A stretch of DNA of 64,000 nucleotides from Hygrophila difformis (taxonomy: Eukaryota; Streptophyta; Magnoliopsida; Lamiales; Acanthaceae): the NCBI GenBank assembly GCA_030278955.1, contig JAOANR010000001.1, forward strand, positions 24,619,120 through 24,683,119. The letters run 5' to 3'. The notes beneath the pieces were generated by a model that was given only the letters and a program-made list of their open reading frames with translations, was not told the DNA's origin and did no database searches. Made by a program: the position numbers and the translations under genes. How positions within the stretch are numbered: the stretch's first letter is position 1; the number at the start of each line of letters is the position of its first letter. Below, piece by piece: positions 1 to 9,526 of this stretch.

Positions 1-18
1 TCTTATCTCGAACTCCTC

Positions 19-216
19 ATGGAAATGGATCAGAAGGCCCTGGATTATTGTAACACAGGAAATAAAAAGAAGATCATGCATTATGATTACAAATTCAGAA
101 GTCTAATCTGCAAACGTATAAAAGGAGCATGGGAACTGATGCTGGTGAGGATCACCAATCCACAATTTGTGAGAGATTACTTGAGGTTTGTAGATAAACA
201 GTTTGGCCAAAAGTAG
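19..216 (+). CDS. Hypothetical partial ORF at window edge
   Basis: A 65-residue basic open frame begins 18 bases from the window edge and ends at a TAG at 214-216. It could be the last exon of a gene starting upstream, since the frame may be open or spliced beyond the edge. I recognise no domain; it is rich in Lys, Arg and aromatic residues. It lies just outside the first copy of the TTTTCAGCGAT motif at 261, so it might belong to the same element as the gene at 1045-2083, or it may be unrelated. It could also be a chance ORF. Confidence 0.2.
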   Translation: MEMDQKALDYCNTGNKKKIMHYDYKFRSLICKRIKGAWELMLVRITNPQFVRDYLRFVDKQFGQK

Positions 217-260
217 AAGAAAACAGTTTTGTGAAAACGTTTGTAGATGTGATTATCAAT

Positions 261-846
261 TTTTCAGCGATTAGTTGTAAGCATTTTAAGCGATGGTTGA
301 ATATTCTTTTCAGCGATGAATATGTATTCTTTTCAGCGATGTGTATATAGCATTTTTCAGCGATTTGTATATGAGCATTTTATGCGATTTTATGTATGTG
401 TTGTGATATGTTTCTCTTTTTATGAGTTTTCTGAAATTTCACATTTATACATTCATTTAAGTGAGTTCTGAGTTATGTTTGTACATGTGATTATCAGCGA
501 TGTCAAGAGCAATTTTTTCAGCGATGTGTAAATGGCATTTTAAGCGATGGTTTTGTATGTTTTTCAGCGACATAGAGCAAGCATTTTAAGCGATGGTGAT
601 AGATCGTCGTTTTTTGATTTTGTATGTATGTTTCTGAGTTCTGAGTTATGTTGAGCGATGGACATCAAGCATTTGGGATATGTTTTCTCTTTTCTGAGTT
701 TTCTGAAAATTTCATATTTATACATTCATTTAAGCGACAAAATGTTTGTAAATGTGAATATAGCATTTTTAAGCTATGGTTCTATATTGTTTTCAGCGAT
801 GATTGGTAAGTCTTTTAAGCGATGGGTCTATGTTGTTTTCAGCGAT
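261..846 (+). repeat. Left array of TTTTCAGCGAT motifs
   Basis: Exact TTTTCAGCGAT copies are at 261-271, 307-317, 330-340, 354-364, 515-525, 790-800 and 836-846. TTTTAAGCGAT copies are at 284-294, 584-594 and 813-823, and there are further degenerate copies. All have the same orientation. A larger unit of about 275 bp is also visible: the stretch at 399-503 resembles that at 674-764. Confidence 0.85.
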
Positions 847-941
847 GGAAGGAAATATATTTCGTTTTTATGGAGTGGCCTAAATGAAATGGGCCTAAAT
901 AAAATTAAATGGGCCTCGGAAAATTTTTAAATTGTGAGCCT

Positions 942-948
942 TATAAAA
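942..948 (+). promoter_or_regulatory. Probable TATA box of the two-exon gene
   Basis: TATAAAA followed by GG lies 97 bases upstream of the ATG at 1045. This is a plausible distance for a plant core promoter with a short leader. The motif array ends about 95 bases further upstream, so it would lie in the upstream promoter region. Confidence 0.5.
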
Positions 949-1044
949 GGAATCACATTCATTTCTCGAATCTTCATTTCTAAACCGTTTCTCAAAACCC
1001 TAATTTCTCAAAACCGTAATCGGAATCACCTTCATTTCTCAAAA

Positions 1045-2083
1045 ATGTCGTCCAAAAGAAGATGCACGGAAGAGAGTTCCAGTCGCACATCCGACTTGTT
1101 CACACAATGCTGGGAGATGTTCGGGAATTATCTGAAGGACACACATCCCACGTGTGACAATGCGCGCGGACTGAATGATTTGATAGAAAAAATGTTAAAC
1201 GCTGGGTATGTGCCGAAGAAGCATCAGGATATTCTTATTGAAACACAGGTATTTCTTATTGAAATTACAACTGAGTATGCTTAGGAACCTTTTGGTTGGA
1301 ATTGTTTTGAACTGATTTATGGTTTTTAATGCTTTTTTGAACTGATTATAGTTGTTCTAGGGTTACGAATTGTTTCAGTGTTTTATGTTTGAACTGTTTG
1401 AACTGATTATGGTTGTTCTAGGGTTATGAGTTGTTTTAAGTGTTTTATGGTTGTTTTAGTTATTAATTGTTTTTTTACTGATTATTGTTGTTTTAATGAT
1501 TTTGTTTTGAACTGATTATGGTTGTTTTTTAGTGATATGAATTGTTTTTGTACTGATTATGGTTGTTTTAGTGATTGTTTTGAACTGATTATGTTTGCTT
1601 TTGTACTGATTATGGTTTTCTTTCTTATATTTACTTTGTTCTCTCAATTGTACTTATTGTTTCAGTGCTATGAATTGCTTTGTATCTTATATTTACATCT
1701 TATATGTTAATAAGCTATCTTTCTTATATGTTGAAACACAGGATTTTCTGTTGAAAATTATAACTGAGTATCCTGATATTGAGGCTGCTGAAAGATCTTA
1801 TAACATCATGTATCCCCACTTTGAAGCTCTGGATATTCATATTGGTGTCCTCCAAAATGAAGGCAGATCTAATGGTGCTGATGTCAACAGACGTTCATTT
1901 GATCCCACACAGCTGCGTGAAATGTCAAATCACTATCGCAGCGTGAAAGTCTCATTTGCAAATACTCCAGCGCAGTTGAGAGAACGCAAAAAGGCTTTTA
2001 CAAATATGTGGGAAGATCTGATTCCTAGGCTTAGGGCGATGCATCAAGCCATCTCTGATCCAGCTAATATCCCGGCTGTTTAA
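1045..2083 (+). CDS. Unrecognised two-exon gene, 181 aa
   Basis: Exon 1 is 1045-1248 and exon 2 is 1742-2083. The intron has a CAG/GTATTT donor and an ACACAG/GA acceptor, in phase 0, and splicing joins the two frames without a break. Without splicing the frame ends after 12 more codons at a TAG. The protein starts MSSKRRC with a Ser/Arg/Glu-rich basic leader, then has a mainly helical, charged region and ends SDPANIPAV. No catalytic motif, zinc knuckle or signal peptide is visible. I chose the ATG at 1045 because it follows the TATA box and an upstream open stretch rich in repeated TTTCTCAAAA. The gene sits exactly between the two inverted motif arrays, so a role as an element-encoded DNA-binding protein or a captured host gene is possible; both are inference. 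Confidence 0.55.
1310..1625 (+). repeat. Short tandem-like repeats inside the intron
   Basis: The intron consists largely of degenerate repeats of GAACTGATTATGGTTGTT, followed by TTAGTG-like spacers. At least six partial copies lie between 1310 and 1625. This suggests that slippage or local duplication expanded the intron. Confidence 0.6.
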
Positions 2084-2364
2084 TATGTTTTTGGAATGTG
2101 TTTTGAATGACTCTTGAATTTGTGATGTTTTTGGAATGACTTGTTCTTTGTGAAGTTTTTGGATGTTTTTATGACTTTTTTTGAATGGTGGTGTTGAACC
2201 TGTTTTTGGATTGTTTTTGGATGTGTTATGACTGTGATTTTGAATGGAATGTGATTTTGATTTATGGTTTGATTTTATGGTGTTGAATGTTTTATGACTT
2301 TGAATGGATTTAACTGGTTTTAGTGTCTACGAATTGTTTCAGTGATTTGCGGTTTTTATGCTCT

Positions 2365-3420
2365 ATCGCTGAAAAGTACATAGTGAACTCGCTTAAAAGA
2401 ATAGTTGTTCATCGCTGAAAAGTTATAACATCTCTGCAAAGTGTATTCGCTTAAAGGAATCTCAATCATCGCTGAAAATAATAGAACAATCTCGATGAAA
2501 TGAAGCACATACCATCGCTGAAAAGTATAATGCTATATCGCTGAAAATAATGATACAAATTAATATGTTTTAATTAGGAATCAATAATTTCGTTAAAAAT
2601 AGTATCTTAAAGAAAACAGTTGCACTTCATCAATAGTGTACCATTATTTTTCAAGTCATCGCTGAAAATAATGGCACACTCTCGCTGAAATGAAGTAAGT
2701 TATATCGCTGAAAAGAATAACAATGTATCGCTGAAAATAATGATACAAATTAATATAATTTGTGTCAGTAATATGTTGTAATTAGGAATTAATAATTTCG
2801 TTAAAAATAAAAACATATGATGTATCGCTGAAAAGTACAAAGTGAAATCGCTTAAAGAGTATATCATTCATCGCTGAAAAGAGTAGTAAACATCGCTGAA
2901 AAGATATAATATCTCTGCAAAGTGTAGTATCTCGACGAAAACAATTGCACTTCATCGAGAGTGTACAATTATTTTTCAAAAGTCATCGCTGAAAATAATG
3001 ACGCACTCTCGCTGAAATGAAGGGACATCCATCGCTGAAAAGAATAATGTTGTATCGCTGAAAATAATGATACAAATTAATATAATTTGTGACAGTAATA
3101 TGTTGTAATTACGAATTAATAATTTCGTTAAAAATAAAAACATATGATGCATCCTGCATTCTGCATCGCTGAAAAGATATAATATCTCTGCAAAGTGTAT
3201 TAGATGCACATCTCGGAGAAAGGAATTTGAAGTCATCGCTGAAAATAATGTGGCATTCTCGCTGAAATGAATAACATTCCCTCGCTGAAAAGAATTACGT
3301 TGTATCGCTGAAAATAATGTTACACTCTCGATGAAATGAAGCATAGTGATGTATCGCTGAAAAGAATAATGTTTTAATTAGGAATTAATAATTTCGCTAA
3401 AAATAAAAGCATAGTGATTT
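2365..3420 (-). repeat. Right array of the same motif in inverse orientation
   Basis: About 18 copies of ATCGCTGAAAA occur, for example at 2365, 2411, 2468, 2514, 2537, 2658, 2704, 2727, 2824, 2870, 2892, 2985, 3031, 3055, 3234, 3303 and 3352. They are embedded in a larger tandem unit of about 328 bp: the stretch ending in AAAACATATGATG at 2763-2820 returns at 3091-3148, with partial units before and after. All copies are opposite in orientation to the left array. Confidence 0.85.
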
Positions 3421-3649
3421 TTAGTGATTTTTTCTGTTGTAAGATATTTTAGGATACAAATCCATTTAAGATATGCAATAAATCCGTTAAAGATACGTAC
3501 TAATCCGTTAATTTCGTAATTAATAAAACCGTTCCATATTTTAATTGGACAACTTTACCCTTTTGCATTTACAACCCTTGGATTTTAATTGGACGATCAA
3601 GATTTTCGCCTTGATGTGCTGCGGATTTGTTCAATCGCACCATAACCGG

Positions 3650-3806
3650 ACCCCTAATTATGTGTTCGCAAAATTGTGTGGGAGCCCAAGCCATACAAAT
3701 TACAAAGGGGATAAAGGGGAGGAATATGTGGCCGAGTGAGAATCGAACGTCCAACCTATAATTGGAAGGCAGAGAAGATGACCAATAGGATCAAATCTCA
3801 TTCCCG
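3650..3806 (-). mobile_element. SINE copy (tRNA-derived), minus strand
   Basis: Read on the minus strand it has an A-box-like stretch (TTGGTCATC), a B-box-like GTTCGATTC, then ATCCCCTTTG and GGCTCCCACAC. It matches the copy at 4690-4860 block by block (GGTCAAG, GGTTCGATTA, ATCCCTCCC, GGGCTCTCACC). The tRNA-like head plus a shared body is the SINE signature. The copy is divergent and no clean target duplication was found. Confidence 0.6.
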
Positions 3807-4019
3807 TTATTTTTTTTATTTAATAGTAATAACAATACTAACCTCTGATTTTAGAAAAACATCTCAGACAGAAGTACAGAGCCACACTGTCAATATCTAA
3901 CTAATGAAAGGTTTTTTTTTAATTTTATGAATCCAGTGTATTCCCATGCCTAATTGGACACAGTACTAATTTCTTGAAAATTGGATGAGCATTGAAGGGT
4001 TACCTTTCTAAAAGTATAA

Positions 4020-4080
4020 TTCTGCATATACAAAGACTCGAACCTGAGACATTTGCTTAAGCTACCAGAGCCCAATGAAA
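4020..4080 (-). mobile_element. tRNA-like SINE head, second type
   Basis: On the minus strand GGTAGCTTAAGC (A-box-like) is followed about 11 bases later by GGTTCGAGTC (B box). This is the internal pol III promoter of a tRNA-derived SINE. The downstream body differs from the SINE at 3.7 and 4.7 kb, so it is probably another family. It is not a functional tRNA: no cloverleaf is evident. Confidence 0.4.
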
Positions 4081-4689
4081 GGTTTCTTTCGAGTATACAT
4101 CTATGATCTATCCTACACTATAATATAAATATTACTCCAATACTTAATAGGAGTAGTAAATTGATCCCATGATTTAATAATGAAAGATTGAGCAAATAAG
4201 CGATACTGCGATAAGAAATTTGAAAACAAAAATTAAAAATATTAATTTTGAAAATAGAAAGAAAATGGAAACACAAGGGCAATTATTCTATGGGTCTTTG
4301 GCTCTTTGCCAAAATATTTCCTCACAAAAATTTTGACTGTTTGAGTAATTGAAATTCTCTTCTAAGTTAGGGCAAAATACTGATATGTGTCCCCATTTCA
4401 TTCAGGAAATGGGGGGAAAAAAGTTTGTATAGGAGTATTAAAAATTTATAGTCAACCCACATGTTTTGTCAACGTTTAAATATTCTAATGTTAAGGAGCA
4501 TATTTTGTTAAACTTTAAGGTTATTGGATAGAGTGAAAAAATTAATGATACTTGGCCACTTAACATAGTATTACAATCTTTTATTATTGTTTTAACATTT
4601 GTTTTATAAAGATGAGTGCCCACAATATTTTTAAAAATTGGATGAATAAAAGAATATAAATATTCAAATTCTGACCCAAAAATTTAAAG

Positions 4690-4860
4690 TTGGGGACTTA
4701 CTCTAATGGTCAAGTCCCCGACTTCCATAGGTTGGGGGTTCGATTATTCACCCGGCCCTTATCCCTCCCTTTTATTCCTTTGTCATTTGTGTAGCATGGG
4801 CTCTCACCACTTTTTCTAGGCTGTTCAGCAAAAATAAAATAAAAAATTAAAATTGGAAGT
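4690..4860 (+). mobile_element. SINE copy (tRNA-derived), plus strand
   Basis: The best copy of this SINE family in the window. An A-box-like CTCTAATGGTCAAG is followed by B box GGTTCGATTA, a pyrimidine-rich body (ATCCCTCCCTTTTATTCC), GGGCTCTCACC, a terminal block AGGCTGTTCAGCAAAAA and an A-rich tail. Related pieces are at 3650-3806, 7084-7140 and 23588-23648. Confidence 0.65.
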
Positions 4861-4892
4861 TTAGAATAAAGCCCCAAACTCCTATAATAGTA

Positions 4893-5149
4893 CTTCCTCC
4901 GTCCCAATAATTTTGGTTACATTTGACTTTTAACACTATTCATTGTTTAACTTTGACTCAAGTTTATTGTATTGATGCAAGAAGAAAAAAAAACAGTGAA
5001 GTGTGGCTTTGTTAGACTCGTCCAATCGTATAGTTTTGAATTCACATATATAATTTTTATTTGTATCAAATTTGAAATATAAAACGTTAAATAAGTGCAT
5101 TAAATTATATGCATAAAAGAAAGTGTACAAAATTATTGGGACAGAGGGG
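4893..5149. mobile_element. Stowaway-type MITE
   Basis: The left end CTTCCTCCGTCCC and the right end GGGACAGAGGGG (inverted) are flanked by TA on both sides (4891-4892, 5150-5151). The length is 257 bp and it is AT-rich. This end type and TA target duplication fit Tc1/mariner-derived Stowaway MITEs. No coding capacity. Confidence 0.75.
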
Positions 5150-5153
5150 TATA

Positions 5154-7083
5154 ATTTAATCACAATTGAAACACTTGAAAATTTAAAATAACTAACTTGA
5201 CTTGAGCTGGTCTTTCTATAAGAGATAACTATTTAATATTTGTTTCAATTGAGGGGTGGGCATAATAAAGCATAATTATATAATATCCTCCACCCGTTTA
5301 CTAAATTTTAAAAAAAAAAAAAAAAATTAAAAACTTATTAAATACTCTTATTACATATATGATGTGTTAATTTTATGTGGTGCCTTGTAATATGATAAGT
5401 AATGAAAACAAGAAAAGGACAAGTAACCAACAGAAATAAATTTTATTTTAAACTTTCTAAAACTACCATTTGTGATTGTGAAATGGTTTGTTTTTTTTTA
5501 ATACCTTGAATGGATAGTCTAAAAAATCAAGAATTCAGGTCTATTTCTATTAAATATTTCGTGGCTATAAAATTTGAAATTCTTCTGCAAATTTCTTACA
5601 TAGAAATGATGGATCTTACATTTGTCAAGACCTGTTCTTAACAATGAATTCTGATTTCTGAAGGCCATAAACCATTCAACTGTTTTCATAACTTTAATAA
5701 GTCATAAATATTGATCCAAACAACCCCAAAATTTAGATCTTATTTGGCAATTAGCTGTTAATTGTTAGTTGATTACGAAGTAATAGATTAGTCAAATCAA
5801 CTATTAACTCATTACGAGAATACAATAAGCTGAAATTCAAAATATTATTCCTTCCAGCAATTCAAAAAGAACTGATATAATATTGTTTTAAGTTAATTTA
5901 TCTTTTTAAAAAATGCTATTTTATCTCACAAAATAAACTGTCAAAATACTTAATTTTACCAAACACCATTGTTAAGAACGAAAGTATCCAACACAAACTT
6001 TTTCTTGTTATGAGCAGCCCTATTTCCAAGAAAGCAAATGGCAAACAGCACAATTCAATCAAACAGACTCAGATTCAGAAATGAAATAAACTAATAAAGA
6101 TCCTCCAATTGGGACACCACCACTGAGACATACACTGATATACACACAGTGTCCAATGGGAATGAGATTTGGTCTGCTGAAAACTAGAAGTAAATGATGT
6201 GCATTGCACACCCAATCAAATAGCTAGTGCCAACTTCTTAGTTGGGATTGTGCCCCATTTTCCAAGGGGGAGAGCATCTCATCTCATCCCCTTAAATCAT
6301 ATCATCCCATTCATGCCATAACACCCCCACATGGGGCACCCCACCCCCACCACCCTTGCTATCAAAGTCCACTATAAATTAAAGACCAGTGATTGAATGA
6401 GACTTCATTGAATATCATAGGGACCCACTCACATGCCTAAAAGCCCCTCTTTATGCATCCAACTTTATATCCCCTTTACATTGTAGTAACACTCTATTTC
6501 ATCCATTCCCCTAACACTCAAGGCACATGGATGGACTACACTGAATGCAATCCCCAAAAGAAAACATAAAAATCATTTTCTTGGTGAAATGGGAACTTCA
6601 TAATCAATTCATTCACTATATGTGAATGCAAAGCATCATGAATCATGATGCTTCTATGATTAAATAACAGACATGTGGATGTGCTTTCCCTGTATAGAGA
6701 GAAAATGGTAAGTTGGTTTACCCTTTTTCCTGGTGTCCTGCAGGATCTGAACTGTAATGAGAATACAAAAAGAAAGAAATCAATCTTCAGAAAATACAGT
6801 TAAAAAGTGGTGACAGAGCCAGCCATATGATATTTGTGGCAGATGCAATGTGACAATAATGAGACTGATGATAAGCACCAGTGGCAGCTGCATAGAAGCT
6901 AGCTATTTAATCCCTCTAGCCCCATAAAGGGAGTTAGAGATATTCAGTAGCATACACAAACCATATCTATAATATCATAGCTCTAATTTTCTTCAATTTT
7001 TGGCTCATGGTCTATATATCCACTAAGCCATAATTCATAAATACAATACAAAGACATTTTTATGGATAGGATTCATAATATAT
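5154..7083. other. Gene-free AT-rich stretch
   Basis: No gene is supported. At 5738-5980 a weak MITE-like pair occurs (TTTGGCAATTAGCTG at the left, TACCAAACACCAT at the right). At 6100-6500 base composition is more balanced, with C-rich runs near 6330-6360. At 6632-6652 there is a 10-bp perfect inverted repeat AGCATCATGA with a 1-base spacer, and at 6611-6627 a shorter palindrome. I saw no miRNA sequence I recognise. Confidence 0.4.
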
Positions 7084-7140
7084 TTTTTTGCTGAACAGCC
7101 TATACAGGTTAAGAAATGGGTGATGGGAGTCCATACTACT
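7084..7140 (-). mobile_element. Truncated SINE 3' end
   Basis: The minus strand reads AGGCTGTTCAGCAAAAAAA, nearly the same as the terminal block of the SINE at 4690-4860, preceded by GGACTCCCATCACCCATT, which resembles its body. The tRNA-like head is missing. Confidence 0.5.
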
Positions 7141-7458
7141 GATTCATAATTGTTGATAGCACATGCCATAAGAAATTATGACAAAAGACGTTTTAAAATT
7201 AACATGCATGTAAAAAATATGCATAAACACAAAGAATTAATAAATCAAAATATTTAAATTTAACCACAACAGCATAAAGTTAAGAAGTCTGATTCACTGT
7301 TCCAAAGACTACCAGGTAGGCGGTGAGAGCATAATGCAAGAAATATAGGAAGGTTTTTACTTTCATTTGAAGGAATACTAAAACCCAATTTTTAAAGGAG
7401 AAAATAGTTAAGTAGATATAAAATACTACTATGTTTAAGTAGATATAAAATAGTAATA

Positions 7459-7714
7459 CCTCCTTCCTATTTAACTTGGCTTGTTTGATTTTTACACACA
7501 ATCCAATGCACTTTTTCAATCGTTAATATCTCAAAATATGTACAATGAAAAATTATATAAAATATATATTCTAAAACTACATGATTATACGATTTTAACA
7601 AGAGCAAACTCGATTATTTTTTCCAAATATTTACTTGCAATAAAATTGAGTTAAAACTGAACAATGAACAGTGTCAAAAAATCAAACAGGACATGTTATG
7701 TGGGACGGAGGGAA
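7459..7714. mobile_element. Stowaway-type MITE
   Basis: The left end CCTCCTTCC and the right end GGGACGGAGGGAA (inverted) are flanked by TA at 7457-7458 and 7715-7716. It is 256 bp. Internal blocks such as ACACAATCCAATGCA recur in the MITE at 15260-15516, so the two are from one subfamily. Confidence 0.75.
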
Positions 7715-7716
7715 TA

Positions 7717-9526
7717 TTTGATTATTTTTTTTAAGGAAAACAAAAAGGTTCAAAACCATGGTATATGAATATCACACACCTTGTTGTATGGCTCAAGAAC
7801 TGCACCATGAACTTCTGATATGGTGAGATGATATCCGAACTTAGATGTCGTCAAACAAATGGACAAATAACTCATCGGACATCGGTAGATGGACTGGAAA
7901 CTGATATGTGAAAGATAAGTGATAGAACTACAGTGCAGCCTTGCTTTACAAAATAGCAAAAGGAAAAAAGAAAAGAAGGCAAAGAACCCGTAATAGCATA
8001 AACGCTCCCAACATTCTAGATTAGCAATTGTTGTTAACAAAGGAATTTCAGTTTTGAAACAAAACAAGAAAGAATTCATAACATATGTGATTTCTAAAGC
8101 CATAATTCATAATTCATTTACGAGGAACACATATGATTTTAACCAATTCCAATGTTATCAGATCATATATCACTATTAATCAAACAAGGTATACTGAGTT
8201 GAAATTGTTAATTTGATTCATAGACTCTATATCCGTATCAATCAAACAAACGTTCAGGATAATGAGAGAAATTGCAGTTCAATGATGCAACTCGAATGGA
8301 TAGTCACCGTTACTCATAATTATCTACTCTAAGTCATAGTCAGAAAAGGATCAAACTCCTGTCATTTGAACAAAGTCAGGAATCCTAGATTAAGACACTA
8401 TCAGCTAAATGTGCATTCAAAGTTTCTGGGCTACATTCTCTCTTTTGAAATCAAGGGAGATTCACTAAGACAAATAAGCACAAGTGATAATATACTAACA
8501 ACATAGTGGAGTATGAGATAGTGGAAGAGAGCATTCCAATAAGACAAATAAGCATAAGGGATCTATTGCTCAAGCAGCACAAATTCACAAGGCATTACGT
8601 TGGACAATTAAGACAAGAATATTTCTAAGATATCAATTATACTACTAGAATCACTCAAGTGCCTTTCTACAAGCAAAATAAATGAGCACTTCAACCAAAT
8701 TGATAAGCTCCACTTCTTCGGTTGCTGTATCAGATAGTCATAAAAGGCAAATTTTCAAAGATGTCTTCCATATATACATGATACCAGTACCAAACAGCAA
8801 ATATTAAGATATCCAGTTCCTATACAACCCCTTTCTTTATCAAAGAGAAGAGCTGTATCCTTCCTATGAACTCAGATTGTTCCCAGAGGCCAATTAAAAG
8901 AAAAGAACTCCTAACTTCAGTTTATGATCCTTAGAAGGCAGAATGGCAAATAGATTGACTCCTCCTTGGGGTTCTTTCTTGCGTCGATCATTGCATTCTA
9001 CTTATTCTTCGAGAATTCAGATTCATTCTGGAACTTTCCTTTAAATCATAAGGAGCAATTTACTAAACCTGAAGGGCTAACCTTTTCGAACAATCCACAA
9101 TCCAACCGAATGTGTGGGGACCTGTCGATCTTATTATAAATAAATCATCATCATTTGTTGTGCAACACTTCCAAACCAATGAATGCTAAATTTACTGTAA
9201 AATAAAAATAATAATAATAATAACAACAACAATAATTTCAATAGCAGCAGCGGCTGCACATAGCAACTGTTGCAAGGTCGAGAATTATAGACCAGTGGTC
9301 GCCACACATTGCAGCAGGAATGGGATGTGACAACTGATACAAACCTTTAGCAATTAAAATACGATCTGGAAAAGCTGCAAATGGGGTTTCTGGACCAGTA
9401 GCAGTTGTGCTTCTTCACTTCTTGTTGCTAGCAGATACAATCCATGGTTACCTTGTGGAAATTGAAAAGGCAAGAAGTGCACCTACAGTGGCGGTTTCTT
9501 ATGCATGCAGCCACGGACACTAGATG
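7717..9526. other. Gene-free region downstream of WEX
   Basis: I see no supported coding exon. The open frames here are short and lack recognisable motifs. The part nearest 9527 is presumably the 3' UTR and terminator of WEX (minus strand). It holds an AAT/AAC trinucleotide run near 9205-9235. Confidence 0.4.

Larger units (their letters stand above)
240..3420. mobile_element. Candidate DNA transposon with subterminal inverted motif repeats around a two-exon gene
   Basis: The motif TTTTCAGCGAT and its variant TTTTAAGCGAT recur between about 261 and 846. The reverse complement ATCGCTGAAAA recurs between 2365 and 3360. A single two-exon gene lies between them. Motif arrays facing each other at the two ends are the layout of subterminal transposase-binding sites in several plant DNA transposon superfamilies (known for En/Spm and Ac). 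I could not find a terminal inverted repeat or target duplication, so the ends and the superfamily are open. It may instead be a gene flanked by two decayed satellite blocks. Confidence 0.35.

Noticed and set aside
240..850. CRISPR-like regularly spaced 11-bp motifs
   Set aside because: The repeats are too short, spacing is irregular, and this is plant nuclear DNA. They are better explained as subterminal or satellite repeats.
6600..6660. Palindromes that could be a miRNA hairpin
   Set aside because: The arms are only about 10 bp with a 1-base loop, with no recognised mature miRNA and no extended stem.
7750..8103. 117-codon minus-strand ORF
   Set aside because: No domain, no splice context, low-complexity hydrophobic stretches; probably a chance frame.
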